Counted from the stretch's first letter, positions 7,540-16,323 are shown. The stretch: DNA of 64,000 nt from Anaerolineae bacterium (GCA_016930015.1 JAFGHR010000025.1:1-64000), one strand, 5' to 3'. Made by a program: numbers and translations. The notes: generated by a model from the sequence alone, not told the origin.

Positions 7540-8975
7540 CCGTTGCCACGTCCCCGGATCAAGTCCAGCACGGCTTGCGCTTCATTAAACTTATTGATCG
7601 CATCTTCCGCCAGCGGAATCCCGCTGGCCGCCGTCTGATTGAGTGTCTGCGCTGTACAGGACGGCTCATAAAGCGCCCGTGCTTGATAAGCCAGGTCAAC
7701 GCCTTCATTAAGAAGCTGGTACGCTTGCATCAACTGCGCATCAGCCACGCCTTCGGCCTGAATCGCCGCTAACTGGGCCTGAGTCCACTCGAATGGCGCG
7801 GGCCAATCATTCAGTTGGCACATCAGCGGGTTTGGCTGTTCGCCTTGAAGCGCGCGTTGCCAGTAATCGAGCATACCGGTCTGGAAATTGTTTTTTAGAT
7901 CACCCAGAATGATAAACCGGGCATCCATATCCCCCAGCACCGCGTTGTAGTCCATGTTCGGTGTCGGCAGCGGTTGAGTGGGTTCTGGCGACAGCGTAGG
8001 TTCCGGTTCATCTGTCGCGGTGGGTATGGGCGTTTCAGTCGGCGGCACGTCGGTCGGCACAACATCAATCGGCGCGGCTTCAGTTTCCACTGGCACAGCC
8101 TCGGTTTCCGGCAAGCTGGTGGACGCTGCGCCCGCGTCGTCCGTGCTGGCCGTTGGGCTGTCCTCCGGAGTAGCCGTGTTGGTGGGCGGCAGCGTTGGCG
8201 CTGGCCCAAACGTAGGCGCAGGATTCCGTATTTCTTCTTGCAGCAGCGTATTAACCTCAACAAACTGCCCGTTGATATCGTCCAGGCTATCCAGAATACC
8301 TAGACCGTCTTCGAGAGACGCGATCTTGCTGCTGCAAATACGCTCCCAGGCAGCCTGGGGCTGCTCAAGCTGGAATAACGCCAGGTTCAACCTGTTGCCG
8401 ATGATCGCCAATTGACGGAATGTGTCCCGGTCTATGCCCGACAAAACAAGCGGCTGGGGTTTATTGTAGGTCACGTCACACACCACCTGTGACGTGCTGT
8501 TGTGGTGTTCAACTTCGGCCCGCAAGTTTGTCAGATCGCCTTGCGCCTGTGATAACCGCTCTTGAATCTGATCGATCAACACCTGCCAATCAGAAGGACT
8601 GGTAGCCTCGGTAGCGACTGCGCCCTGGTCTCCGTCGCCATCATCCTCTGATCCGCCGAACGCAGCAACGGCAAGATTCAGCAACAGGGATACGCCAAAC
8701 ACGACCGCCAACCCGATCATAATCCGCCGCAATGTGTCCGGGCTCACCGGCAAATTTCTGCTGGTCTGGCCAAGCTGCATGGCTTTAAAAGTCGCCAGCG
8801 CATCATGCGCAACCTGACGCACATGCTCATCTTCCTCTTGAAGATACAGGTTGCGCAGAAACGGCAGCGCTTCGGGATTACCCGCTGCCGCCAGGCGCCG
8901 GCAGGCTTTGCGGCGCACCTTGGGATCGGGGTCCTGTAATTGCTCAACTAGAGCTTGCCATCTCGGTTTAGCCAT
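7536..8975 (-). CDS. HEAT-repeat membrane protein with long Thr/Pro-rich linker
   Basis: The protein has 479 residues. The N-terminal 65 residues form about two HEAT repeats (DPDPKVRRKACRRLAAAGN and EEDEHVRQVAHDAL). A single membrane helix lies at about 85-108. An extracellular region follows with a coiled-coil-like part, a Thr/Pro/Glu linker (about 255-350), and a C-terminal helical domain. The HEAT part would be cytoplasmic and the rest outside. It is the first gene of an operon with the LysM-M23 peptidase (4-nt overlap) and an HTH gene, so a role in sensing or organising the cell envelope is a reasonable guess. I do not recognise a named family. Confidence 0.85.
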   Translation of the reverse strand: MAKPRWQALVEQLQDPDPKVRRKACRRLAAAGNPEALPFLRNLYLQEEDEHVRQVAHDALATFKAMQLGQTSRNLPVSPDTLRRIMIGLAVVFGVSLLLNLAVAAFGGSEDDGDGDQGAVATEATSPSDWQVLIDQIQERLSQAQGDLTNLRAEVEHHNSTSQVVCDVTYNKPQPLVLSGIDRDTFRQLAIIGNRLNLALFQLEQPQAAWERICSSKIASLEDGLGILDSLDDINGQFVEVNTLLQEEIRNPAPTFGPAPTLPPTNTATPEDSPTASTDDAGAASTSLPETEAVPVETEAAPIDVVPTDVPPTETPIPTATDEPEPTLSPEPTQPLPTPNMDYNAVLGDMDARFIILGDLKNNFQTGMLDYWQRALQGEQPNPLMCQLNDWPAPFEWTQAQLAAIQAEGVADAQLMQAYQLLNEGVDLAYQARALYEPSCTAQTLNQTAASGIPLAEDAINKFNEAQAVLDLIRGRGNG

Positions 8976-9080
8976 ATACTGGTGTCCTTATCACCCCACC
9001 CAAAACCTCTTTCCTATAATACGTTAAGTCTGGGAGCGGCGAAAGCTTTTTTACACTTTTCACAAATAACAAACTGACTC

Positions 9081-9116
9081 TAGGTCTGCGGAGACAAAAA
9101 ACGCCACGCAGACCTA
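9081..9116. repeat. Perfect 10-bp inverted repeat
   Basis: TAGGTCTGCG (9081-9090) is the exact reverse complement of CGCAGACCTA (9107-9116), with a 16-nt spacer. It lies 19 nt before the IS3-like orfA remnant. It could be a relic of an element end, a regulatory stem, or a terminator without a T-tract. Confidence 0.6.
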
Positions 9117-9135
9117 TGGAAAAGGGGATCAGCAG

Positions 9136-9255
9136 ATGAAAAAACGGGGTCGATACAGCAACGAGTTCAAAGAAGCAGCGCTGTGGATGGCCAAAACAAG
9201 CGACAAATCGCTGTCGGTGCTGCCGCCACTCCTCGCCGGGTTATCTCGGCCCTGA
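9136..9255 (+). pseudogene. Remnant of an IS3-family transposase orfA (5' fragment)
   Basis: An ATG preceded by AAAGGGGATC opens a 39-codon frame. It starts MKKRGRYSNEFKEAALWMAK, which matches the N-terminal helix-turn-helix of IS3-type OrfA proteins. After SDKSLSV the match is lost and the frame ends at TGA 9253-9255. A full orfA would need about 90-100 codons, and no orfB follows. The stretch 8976-9321 holds nothing else convincing. This is a decayed insertion, called from the N-terminal resemblance only. Confidence 0.6.
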
Positions 9256-9321
9256 TGCGTTTGAGCAGCAGAACGGGTGTGACAAAATCAGTGCTCACTA
9301 CGCTGGGGCCAGTTCAGCCAA

Positions 9322-10320
9322 TCATGGCTCTGTTACAGTAAACGTACATTCCCCCTGATCAACTTCGCTGGTTGTCCCAGGACCGAACTGCCGATACCCA
9401 TCCGTAATCGGCTCATCCCACGTCAGCTCAAAATCAACCGTGTGCTCTCCCGGTTCCATTTTGCCAATCGGGTAGTACCAGTAAACGATCCACACGCCTT
9501 GTTCGTATTTTATCTCGGTCGCGTAGTCGCCCCAGTCTTCGAGTAGCTCACCATCCACCGTCACATTGTAATTGGCGTTCTCGATATGTTCGTCCATGTA
9601 CGCTTCACGTGAGACGTACCAACTCCACTCAATGAACACCTTGTCGTTGGTGGTAGGTACGGGAGGACGCACGCCCTTCTGCTGGCAGTATGCCAGGATA
9701 TTCACCCGGTTGATCGCGGGCGTAGCCGCTGTCTCCCCGGCAACCGTCGAAGCGGCGGGTGTTTCGGCGGTCGATTCATCACCTGTTGAAGCCACAACAA
9801 TTTTCTCAAAGTCAGTATCTACCAGGTTGGTCCGCACCCACAACGGCTGTTGTTCACCCTCTGCGGACACGTAAACCACTTCATACCAACTCAGCCCCTG
9901 GTCATCTATCTGCTGGTCTAAAACGCCCATTTCAGTACCCGGAGCAATACTGACAACCACGGGATACTCCAGCCCAGGGCCACTACGCAAATTTACGTTT
10001 TCTTCTGCCCGAATGATCCCGGCGCTGGTAGGCGTCGGGGTGGGTGACGGCGTATGGGTCGCTGTCGGTGGAATAGGCGTGTCGGTTGGGGTTGGGGTTT
10101 CCGAAGGAATTGGCGTTTCACTGGGTATCGACGTCGCCGTAAAACGCGGGGTAAAGCTCACAATCGGTTTAACCGTCCGTGTGGGCTGGCTCAGAACCGT
10201 ATCACCCGGTGAATCAGATTGAGATGCCGGCGTCTCAGTCTTGACCGTTTCACATGCCGCCAGTACAGGCATAATGCTTATGATCAGAAACCCCAAAACC
10301 CATCGTAAACGTTTGGTCAT
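9322..10320 (-). CDS. Lipoprotein with bacterial SH3 domain
   Basis: The protein has 332 residues. A lipoprotein signal ends at LAAC with C23 as the lipidated residue. A Thr/Pro-rich spacer (about 35-100, with repeated TPTPT-type units) follows. The SH3b domain is at about 105-170: RAEENVNLRSGPGLEYPVV, then LSWYEVVY and PLWVRTNLV. The C-terminal 100 residues form a beta-rich domain with several Trp. It would sit on the outer face of the membrane. SH3b domains often bind cell-wall or peptide ligands, but the partner is unknown. No operon partner is evident. Confidence 0.85.
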   Translation of the reverse strand: MTKRLRWVLGFLIISIMPVLAACETVKTETPASQSDSPGDTVLSQPTRTVKPIVSFTPRFTATSIPSETPIPSETPTPTDTPIPPTATHTPSPTPTPTSAGIIRAEENVNLRSGPGLEYPVVVSIAPGTEMGVLDQQIDDQGLSWYEVVYVSAEGEQQPLWVRTNLVDTDFEKIVVASTGDESTAETPAASTVAGETAATPAINRVNILAYCQQKGVRPPVPTTNDKVFIEWSWYVSREAYMDEHIENANYNVTVDGELLEDWGDYATEIKYEQGVWIVYWYYPIGKMEPGEHTVDFELTWDEPITDGYRQFGPGTTSEVDQGECTFTVTEP

Positions 10321-10406
10321 CCTGCCACATCTCCGCCAATCGAGCTCCGTTTTCCAGGTTCAGCTTAACAGCAAACCTATCTCCGCACAACATAGTGATC
10401 GTATTA

Positions 10407-10440
10407 CCAAAAATTAACCCGCCATAAACCGGGGCGGGCT
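10407..10440 (-). terminator. Intrinsic terminator of the CheY-like gene
   Basis: The stem CCCGCC (10418-10423) pairs with GGCGGG (10433-10438) around a 9-nt loop. On the minus strand it is followed by a T-rich run. It lies 23 nt past the stop of the response regulator gene. Confidence 0.65.
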
Positions 10441-10462
10441 GATCACTGTTTTTAGGGTACCG

Positions 10463-10909
10463 TCAGGAATCCTGAGAATTCTGAGGTCGTTCGTTGGGCT
10501 GTGTCCTGACCGGCTGCCGCTTCACGCTCAACAGAAGCCGCACACGATCGATCAGGCTGTTGGCGATGTAGGGCTTGGTAACATAACCGTCCGCGCCATT
10601 TTCTAACCCCTGCCGGATCGAGCTAGGATCAGCCTTAGCCGATAAAATCAAAACAGGGACATGATCAAAGCGATCATCGGCACGAATATGGCGCAGGATT
10701 TCAAAGCCATTGATATCGGGCAACATCAAGTCTAATATTACCAGGTCAGGCGTGTGATCTTTAAAATAGTTCAGTACATTCTGGCCATCATAGAATGATG
10801 TGGCCTCGGCGCCAATCCGGCGTAGGAGCATACCGATCAGCTTAACAAGCTCATAGTCATCGTCGACGACTACAATATGGGGAATTTTTCCTTCAGGAGC
10901 TTTGCTCAC
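10463..10909 (-). CDS. Single-domain response regulator (CheY-like receiver)
   Basis: The protein has 148 residues: one receiver domain (about 10-128) and a polar tail. The acidic pair D16/D17, the phospho-acceptor D60 in LVILDLMLPD, S90 in LILSAK and K112 in VTKPY are all in place. There is no output domain, so it should signal by protein contact or as a phosphorelay intermediate. It is followed by a terminator and preceded by a divergent gap, so it is probably a single-gene unit. The GAF histidine kinase at 16324-18198 is a possible partner only by proximity. Confidence 0.92.
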   Translation of the reverse strand: MSKAPEGKIPHIVVVDDDYELVKLIGMLLRRIGAEATSFYDGQNVLNYFKDHTPDLVILDLMLPDINGFEILRHIRADDRFDHVPVLILSAKADPSSIRQGLENGADGYVTKPYIANSLIDRVRLLLSVKRQPVRTQPNERPQNSQDS

Positions 10910-11182
10910 CTCAGAATACCTCGTTGAATATCTGGGTTTTGGAACTAGCTACCCTATAGTGTATGATCTAGGTGTGGCATGCAGGCGGTTCTGGCTGAAT
11001 TATACAATGTTTTACACTCGGCTGATACTACGAGCAAATTATAGCCGTAAAGCAATAAACTTAGGAAGCAAAATGAACCAAGTTGGTACTGAGCGCATCT
11101 AATTGGCTGTGAGTGTGTTTTTAGTTTAAACAATCGTTAACCTGTATTGTAAACGTACAAGAAGAAACGAGGTTGGTCGCGA
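10910..11182. other. Divergent intergenic region between the CheY-like gene and plsY
   Basis: This AT-richer gap of 273 nt must hold promoters for both flanking genes. I see no consensus -35/-10 pair, no RNA gene and no convincing coding frame. A short plus-strand frame here lacks any recognisable protein character. Confidence 0.5.
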
Positions 11183-11815
11183 ATGAATGTTACATTTGTT
11201 ATCCTGGCCGTCGTGTTTGGCTATATCATCGGCTCATTCCCGACCGCTTATCTCATCGCCTATATGAAGGGTATCAACATTTTCGAAGTGGGCAGCGGGA
11301 ACATGGGCGCTACGAATGTTGCCCGTGCCTGTGGCCCGCGGTATGGCGTTTTGGTGTGGATCGGTGATGGGCTGAAGGGCATAATAGCCGTGCTCCTCGC
11401 CCGTTGGCTCATTCCAGATAATCAAGCGCTGGCCAGCGTGCTGGGCGCGCTTGCTGTCGTGGCCGGTCATAACTGGTCACTTCTGGCTACGATCATCACC
11501 GGCAGTATCCGGGGCGGCAAGGGAGCAGCCACGGCCAGCGGCACGTTTCTGCTGTTAGCGCCCACATTCCTGGTCGCGATAACCCTGGCGCTGGCCGCTG
11601 CGGTCGTTCTACTGACACGTTACGTATCGCTGGCGGTGCTGACTGCTGTCTCCGTGGCCGGACTGATGTTTGTTGTTTTGCTCGGCATCGGTATGCTTGA
11701 CCCCATCTACAGCCTCTATCTACTGGTGGGCTTCATGATTCTTGTGCGGCACCGCAGCAATATCTACCGCCTGCTGGACGGTAAGGAACGCCGTTTGGGC
11801 CAGCGAGCTAACTAA
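11183..11815 (+). CDS. plsY: Acyl-phosphate:glycerol-3-phosphate acyltransferase PlsY
   Basis: The 210-residue integral membrane protein is of usual PlsY length. Conserved motifs are present: GSFPTAYLIA near residue 17, VGSGNMGATNVARACG (about 36-51) and the GGKGAATASGTF loop (about 109-120). Around five hydrophobic helices are visible. PlsY transfers an acyl group from acyl phosphate to glycerol-3-phosphate, the first step of phospholipid synthesis in bacteria that use PlsX/PlsY. No plsX is nearby. A strong terminator follows, so it is transcribed alone or as the last gene. Confidence 0.96.
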   Translation: MNVTFVILAVVFGYIIGSFPTAYLIAYMKGINIFEVGSGNMGATNVARACGPRYGVLVWIGDGLKGIIAVLLARWLIPDNQALASVLGALAVVAGHNWSLLATIITGSIRGGKGAATASGTFLLLAPTFLVAITLALAAAVVLLTRYVSLAVLTAVSVAGLMFVVLLGIGMLDPIYSLYLLVGFMILVRHRSNIYRLLDGKERRLGQRAN

Positions 11816-11843
11816 CCCCCAGCAACCCAACCGAATAAGCGCG

Positions 11844-11870
11844 AAGCCCGGCGGTCAGCCGGGCTTTTTT
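11844..11870 (+). terminator. Intrinsic terminator of plsY
   Basis: A 9-bp GC-rich stem AAGCCCGGC / GCCGGGCTT with loop GGTCA is followed by six T. It lies 29 nt past the plsY stop. Confidence 0.9.
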
Positions 11871-11966
11871 CATGTGTTCATTCAGATTGAGGGGTGGCAC
11901 CATGTGGACCACGGATACGCGTTGCTGTCAGGCGGCAGTGTCAAATGGCAACACGGCCTAATCCCG

Positions 11967-13367
11967 CTATCGCACCCGCCGGCCCCCGCGATAATCCGGC
12001 GCCAGAATCGCAAATGCGTGACAGAACCGGTCATCCAGCAAACGGCTGCGCACCAGGGGATCAAGTTCCGCAAATGCCTGCACGGTTGTGAATACCGTCG
12101 GCAGCTTGGCCAGGTAACGATGATCAACAATCTGGCGGATTTTTTCCAGCGACCAGGACGAGGCATTATTCAAATCCAGTTGGTCGATCACCAGCAGCGA
12201 CGCCGAACGAATATCATTAAGCCGTTTTCCAAATGTATTGGCGGCAGCGGCGCTGAATGACGCCCGTAGATAATCCAGCAGGTCGGGCGCCGTGACCAGG
12301 ATCACCGTATCGCCCAACGCCTGCCGGTAGTTCGCGATAGATGCCGCCAGGTGTGTTTTACCGCATCCGTGTTCACCGATAAACACCAACCAGCCTTGCG
12401 GGTCACGGGCATAGTTAGAAGCCGTCTCAAACGCATCAGCCAGATTACGGCGTTCGTCGTCGGGCAGGTTGCGCCGTGGATCGAAGGTTTCAAACGTCAT
12501 GTGGCCATACAGGCTGAGGTCTGCCAGCAGATTCGGCTCAGCGGCGGCGTCCTTGCGGCGATAATCAGGCAGCAGCATGTTGACGCTGCGTGCCAGGTGC
12601 CAGTCCACCAGGCGGCTCCTAACACGAGGATCAAGGTCTTCCAGCACGCTGTTGGTAGTGATAACCGTGCACAGCCGGTTTACATAGCGGTGATTGATGA
12701 GTTGGTACAGTTTTTCCTGTGCCCACGGTGTACTGCTTTCTGCCCCCAGGTCATCCAGAATGAGCAGGGGCACGCCGCGCACCTGTTCAAACAAATCGTC
12801 GTAGGGCACCTCCGACGTTGGGCCAAACGTCGAACGTAAATGATCCAAAAAATCCGGCGCTGTCACAAATATCACAAAGTCACCGGCTTCAAAACGGTAG
12901 TTCGCAATCGCCGCCGCCAGATGAGTCTTGCCGCTGCCAAAATTCCCTTGCAGCAGCAGCCAACCTTGCGGGCTTTCCGCATAACGCCGCGCCAGATCAA
13001 CACTTGAACGAAGAACAGCGCGCTGCTCGTCACTCAGGTTGGGCAGATCGACTTCGAATGCATCGAACGTTTTGTCCGATACAGCGTCCAGATTGCTTAA
13101 CGCACGCAGCCGGGTATTACGCCGGTCGGCAATCAAATCACGCTGGCACACGCAGGGAAACGATTTTCCAAAGTCCGGATGCCCGACAGACACATTCCGC
13201 GTAACATACCCCATGCCATCACAGATCGGGCAGACGGCTTGTGGTGCGGCCTCTGACTCACCATCCGGCGGTGTTGGATTCGCGGGGTTAGTGGTCGATG
13301 AAATCGGCGAACTCCCCTTCGATATACCGTCTGCGAGCCGCCTGACTTGATTGTTTAGTGAATCCAC
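11967..13367 (-). CDS. Helicase-loader-like protein with two tandem DnaC/DnaI-type AAA+ ATPase modules
   Basis: The protein has 466 residues. A zinc-binding-like N-terminus (C46-PI-C49 and C72-V-C74) recalls DnaI. The first AAA+ module spans about 95-280, with Walker A GNFGSGKTH (141-149), Walker B LLILDDLG (201-208) and arginine region RVRSRL (248-253). The second spans about 285-466, with Walker A GEHGCGKTH (331-339), Walker B variant LLVIDQLD (391-398) and LVRSRL. Ordinary DnaI/DnaC proteins have one module. It overlaps the DnaD-like gene by 80 nt if the ATG at 13367 is used. An alternative start inside the overlap (AAGGGGAG then ATT near 13305) would not touch the ATPase modules. It probably loads or regulates DnaB helicase. 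Confidence 0.88.
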   Translation of the reverse strand: MDSLNNQVRRLADGISKGSSPISSTTNPANPTPPDGESEAAPQAVCPICDGMGYVTRNVSVGHPDFGKSFPCVCQRDLIADRRNTRLRALSNLDAVSDKTFDAFEVDLPNLSDEQRAVLRSSVDLARRYAESPQGWLLLQGNFGSGKTHLAAAIANYRFEAGDFVIFVTAPDFLDHLRSTFGPTSEVPYDDLFEQVRGVPLLILDDLGAESSTPWAQEKLYQLINHRYVNRLCTVITTNSVLEDLDPRVRSRLVDWHLARSVNMLLPDYRRKDAAAEPNLLADLSLYGHMTFETFDPRRNLPDDERRNLADAFETASNYARDPQGWLVFIGEHGCGKTHLAASIANYRQALGDTVILVTAPDLLDYLRASFSAAAANTFGKRLNDIRSASLLVIDQLDLNNASSWSLEKIRQIVDHRYLAKLPTVFTTVQAFAELDPLVRSRLLDDRFCHAFAILAPDYRGGRRVR

Positions 13368-13992
13368 GGTCTTTTCCTTCTGACTGCCATCGTTTAAGAA
13401 TACCCATCACGTAGCGCCAGTTTCGCTTGTTACGTTCCACCGCCGTCTGGATCGCTTCCGCGATCCACTCCGCCGGGTAGTCCTGTTCCGCGTCGCGCAG
13501 TTGATCACTGATCAAGGGTGTCAGCGGGCCGATATTCTGCTCGTAGAGTGAATAAATATTGGGGCGCTCGACAATCAACGCGACCGGGTAGTCCCGGCTG
13601 CCGGCTTCGTACTGCCCGTTGTTGATCGCCTGGACCGCATTACGACCACGAACCGTGTTCAAAAAGTACAAATCCTCCGGGCCGCCAACACCATCCACCC
13701 GGACATGCAGCAATATCCCGCGTCCAACCGTGCGTTCAAATGCCGCGTCAACCTTGTGTTCCGCCGCGACCGGATCAGCATCAAACCCACTCAGGAACAA
13801 CTGGTCGGCCAGCACCTCGCGGCGGCGCAGATAACGGCAGTCGCCCTCCTGCTGCTGAATGGCCCAAAACGCATATAAAGCAAGTTTTAGCTCGGCCAGA
13901 TCATCGATTTGTGGCAGCAGTTCGCTAAAAAACTGGCTTGGCACGGTTGTCGTATGCATTTTACCCGGTGGAAACCCGTCAAATTTACGCAT
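13288..13992 (-). CDS. DnaD-like replication protein
   Basis: The protein has 234 residues. The N-terminal part (about 15-130) looks like a winged-helix domain (ELLPQIDDLAELKLALYAFW). The C-terminal domain (about 145-215) matches DnaD/DnaB_2: NIYSLYEQNIGPLTPLISD, then WIAEAIQTAVERNKRNW and RYVMGILKRW, the YxxxILxxW-type motif. In low-GC Gram-positives such proteins help to load the replicative helicase at the origin and at restart. It lies 45 nt after dnaB and overlaps the double AAA+ loader gene, giving a dnaB, dnaD-like, loader operon. The call is from family motifs. The exact role in Chloroflexota is inferred. Confidence 0.85.
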   Translation of the reverse strand: MRKFDGFPPGKMHTTTVPSQFFSELLPQIDDLAELKLALYAFWAIQQQEGDCRYLRRREVLADQLFLSGFDADPVAAEHKVDAAFERTVGRGILLHVRVDGVGGPEDLYFLNTVRGRNAVQAINNGQYEAGSRDYPVALIVERPNIYSLYEQNIGPLTPLISDQLRDAEQDYPAEWIAEAIQTAVERNKRNWRYVMGILKRWQSEGKDRGFTKQSSQAARRRYIEGEFADFIDH

Positions 13993-14037
13993 CAGCCTGT
14001 TTCAACCCCGGTTCCCTAGCACCAATAACCCTATTCG

Positions 14038-15408
14038 CTAATATCCGACCAGGTCCATGTCCGTTTTTCGCAGGTTGGCAAACTGTGTTAATTCTTTGCG
14101 GAAAAACAGAGTGACCGTGCCCGTCGGCCCATTACGGTGCTTGGAGACGATCACATCGGCCTGGTTGGGACGTTCGGTGTTTTCATTGTAGACTTCGTCC
14201 CGATAAATGAACAGGACCACATCCGCGTCTTGCTCGATACTGCCTGATTCACGGAGGTCCGACAATTGGGGGCGTTTGTCCTGCCGCTGTTCGACCGCAC
14301 GCGATAACTGGGCAGCAGCCAGCACAGGTACGTTTAACTCACGCGCGATCTGCTTAAGATTGCGCGAGATAAAGCTGATCTCCTGCACGCGGTTTTCGCT
14401 GCGGCTCGTTCCGCTGATCATCAACTGCAAATAGTCTATCATGATCAGGTCCAGCCCGTGCTCGCTGTAGAGGCGGCGGCACTTGGCCCGCAGTTGGAGC
14501 GGCGACAAGGCCGGGGTATCGTCCAGGTAAATTCGAAGCCCGCTCAGGCTGCCGGTTGCTTCCACAAACAGCGCCCACTCGCGTTCATCAAGCTGGCCCA
14601 AACGCAGCTTGTGCGTGTTGATACCGGTTTCAGACGACACAAGCCGCTGAACGATCTGCTCGTTGCTCATTTCCATGCTGAAAATGGCGACGCGTGATCG
14701 CGCCTGCCGGGACGCGTTCAACGCCGCACTGAGCAGCCATGACGTTTTGCCCATACCGGGCCGGCCTGCCACAATCGTGAGGTCAGACTTCTGAAACCCG
14801 CCCAGCAGATTATCCAGATCGGTAAACCCGGTGGGCACCCCAAGCGGCTCGCCGCGCTGTTCGTACAAATACTCGATACGGTCAAAATAGTCACTGATAG
14901 CGATCCGCATCGGCACCAGATCACGGTGTAACCGCCGCTCGGTGACCGCAAACAACGACGCTTCGGCGCGATCGATCACCTCGTTGATATCAGCCGTTTC
15001 CTCATGGGCCAGTTGGGCGATCTCGCTGGCGGAAGCCAACATACGGCGGCGCAGCGCGGCACGCTCGACAATACGCCCATATGCCTCAGCATAGATCGAG
15101 GATGGCGTATGGTTAATGAGATAGGTGATATACGCCGCCCCGCCAATCTCGTCCAGGCGCGCCTGGTGACGCAGCTCCTCGACCACCGTAACGTAATCAA
15201 TTTCCTCATTACGCTCTTGCAGGGTCAATATGGCTTCCCATATCCACCCATTACGTACAATAAAAAAGTCGTCTGCTTGAAGAAACGCCGCCACTTCAAA
15301 CAGGGCATCGGGATTGATCAAAACAGAACCCAGCACAGCTTCTTCAGCTTCCACGCTGTGCGGGGCCATTCGATCAGGTTGGGCAGCCGTTGGTTCCTGA
15401 TGGCTCAT
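14038..15408 (-). CDS. dnaB: Replicative DNA helicase DnaB
   Basis: The 456-residue protein has normal DnaB length. The N-terminal collar domain begins HSVEAEEAVLGSVLINPDA. The RecA-like core has Walker A AGRPGMGKTS near 215, then IFSMEMSNEQIVQRL, LDLIMIDYLQLM, and SDLRESGSIEQDADVVLFI near the C-terminus. DnaB is the hexameric helicase that unwinds DNA ahead of the replication fork. It is followed on the same strand by the DnaD-like and double-ATPase genes, which are likely its loading partners. Confidence 0.97.
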   Translation of the reverse strand: MSHQEPTAAQPDRMAPHSVEAEEAVLGSVLINPDALFEVAAFLQADDFFIVRNGWIWEAILTLQERNEEIDYVTVVEELRHQARLDEIGGAAYITYLINHTPSSIYAEAYGRIVERAALRRRMLASASEIAQLAHEETADINEVIDRAEASLFAVTERRLHRDLVPMRIAISDYFDRIEYLYEQRGEPLGVPTGFTDLDNLLGGFQKSDLTIVAGRPGMGKTSWLLSAALNASRQARSRVAIFSMEMSNEQIVQRLVSSETGINTHKLRLGQLDEREWALFVEATGSLSGLRIYLDDTPALSPLQLRAKCRRLYSEHGLDLIMIDYLQLMISGTSRSENRVQEISFISRNLKQIARELNVPVLAAAQLSRAVEQRQDKRPQLSDLRESGSIEQDADVVLFIYRDEVYNENTERPNQADVIVSKHRNGPTGTVTLFFRKELTQFANLRKTDMDLVGY

Positions 15409-15524
15409 GTTGGTTTCTGATTTGGGATTGAATATAAAATGGTTGATGTCCAGCTCAGGTCAAAAACGGGGCTACTCTTTATGAGTTGCCCCGTTATTCA
15501 ACGCGGGTAGCATGCCAAAGATGG

Positions 15525-16049
15525 CTATTCTTTTTCGTCGTCTTCGAGATCGTCGAGGTCAAGCGATTCGACAAAATCTTCAAAGATACTCAAACGTTCT
15601 TCGGCTTCGTGTTCTTTTGTATCAGTTGGGATTTCGCTGGTGACCTCTTCATCGGGCATAACACCGGCACGCTCCATAACCGATTCTTCCACATAAATGG
15701 ATACGTCCAAACGCACCGCCAGGGCAATCGCGTCACTGGGACGCGAATCGATGTTACGTGTTTGCCCATTTTGTTCAACAACAATCTGGGCGTAGAATGT
15801 GTCCTGCCGGAGATCATTCACCACGATATGCTTCACCTCGCCGCCCATTTCCGACACCATTGACCGGAGCAGGTCATGCGTCAACGGGCGTTCGGGAGCC
15901 ATGTTCTGTAACTTGACTGCAATGGCTTCTGCTTCACACGGGCCAATAAAAATGGGGAGATACTTTCCGCTGATCGGATCCTTGAGAACCACAATCCGCA
16001 GTTGTGACATGAGGCTGACGCGAATGCTATCGATATTGACCTTGATCAT
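15525..16049 (-). CDS. Bifunctional nuclease (BFN) domain protein
   Basis: The protein has 174 residues. The BFN/DUF151 domain fills about 1-130: LPIFIGPCEAEAIAVKL, then RPLTHDLL and the highly conserved NIDSRPSDAIALAVR. The last 40 residues are acidic. Homologues in plants and bacteria have been reported to have RNase/DNase activity, but many are uncharacterised. It lies 116 nt upstream of dnaB on the same strand. Confidence 0.9.
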   Translation of the reverse strand: MIKVNIDSIRVSLMSQLRIVVLKDPISGKYLPIFIGPCEAEAIAVKLQNMAPERPLTHDLLRSMVSEMGGEVKHIVVNDLRQDTFYAQIVVEQNGQTRNIDSRPSDAIALAVRLDVSIYVEESVMERAGVMPDEEVTSEIPTDTKEHEAEERLSIFEDFVESLDLDDLEDDEKE

Positions 16050-16323
16050 GGCATATTCCCACTAATTCCGCGTGAAACCGAACGCTCGAAAACAGCAGTT
16101 TGACCTGAATCGATTATACCATCAAGTCCACCACGCCAGCAAAGCCCCTGGATTCGGAGCACCTGCGAGTTGTCCGGCTGGTCCGATACAGGGTTAACTG
16201 ACAGAGCGCATTTTTCCGGCGTAAAATAGGGTGATCGCTCACAATGCGTCATACCAGATGCTCAGGTTGTGTTGATATCTGTACTCCGCGAGATACCTTT
16301 TTCAGGCAAAAAACCAACCCGAT

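Noticed and set aside
8004-8415. Gly/Val/Ser-rich plus-strand frame opposite the Thr/Pro linker of the HEAT protein
   Set aside because: It is the mirror of a repetitive Thr/Pro-coding stretch. The same artefact appears opposite 10013-10222, 35230-35628 and the linkers of the propeller genes.
11742-12260. Plus-strand frame across the plsY terminator
   Set aside because: It runs through a strong terminator and is antisense to the AAA+ loader gene.
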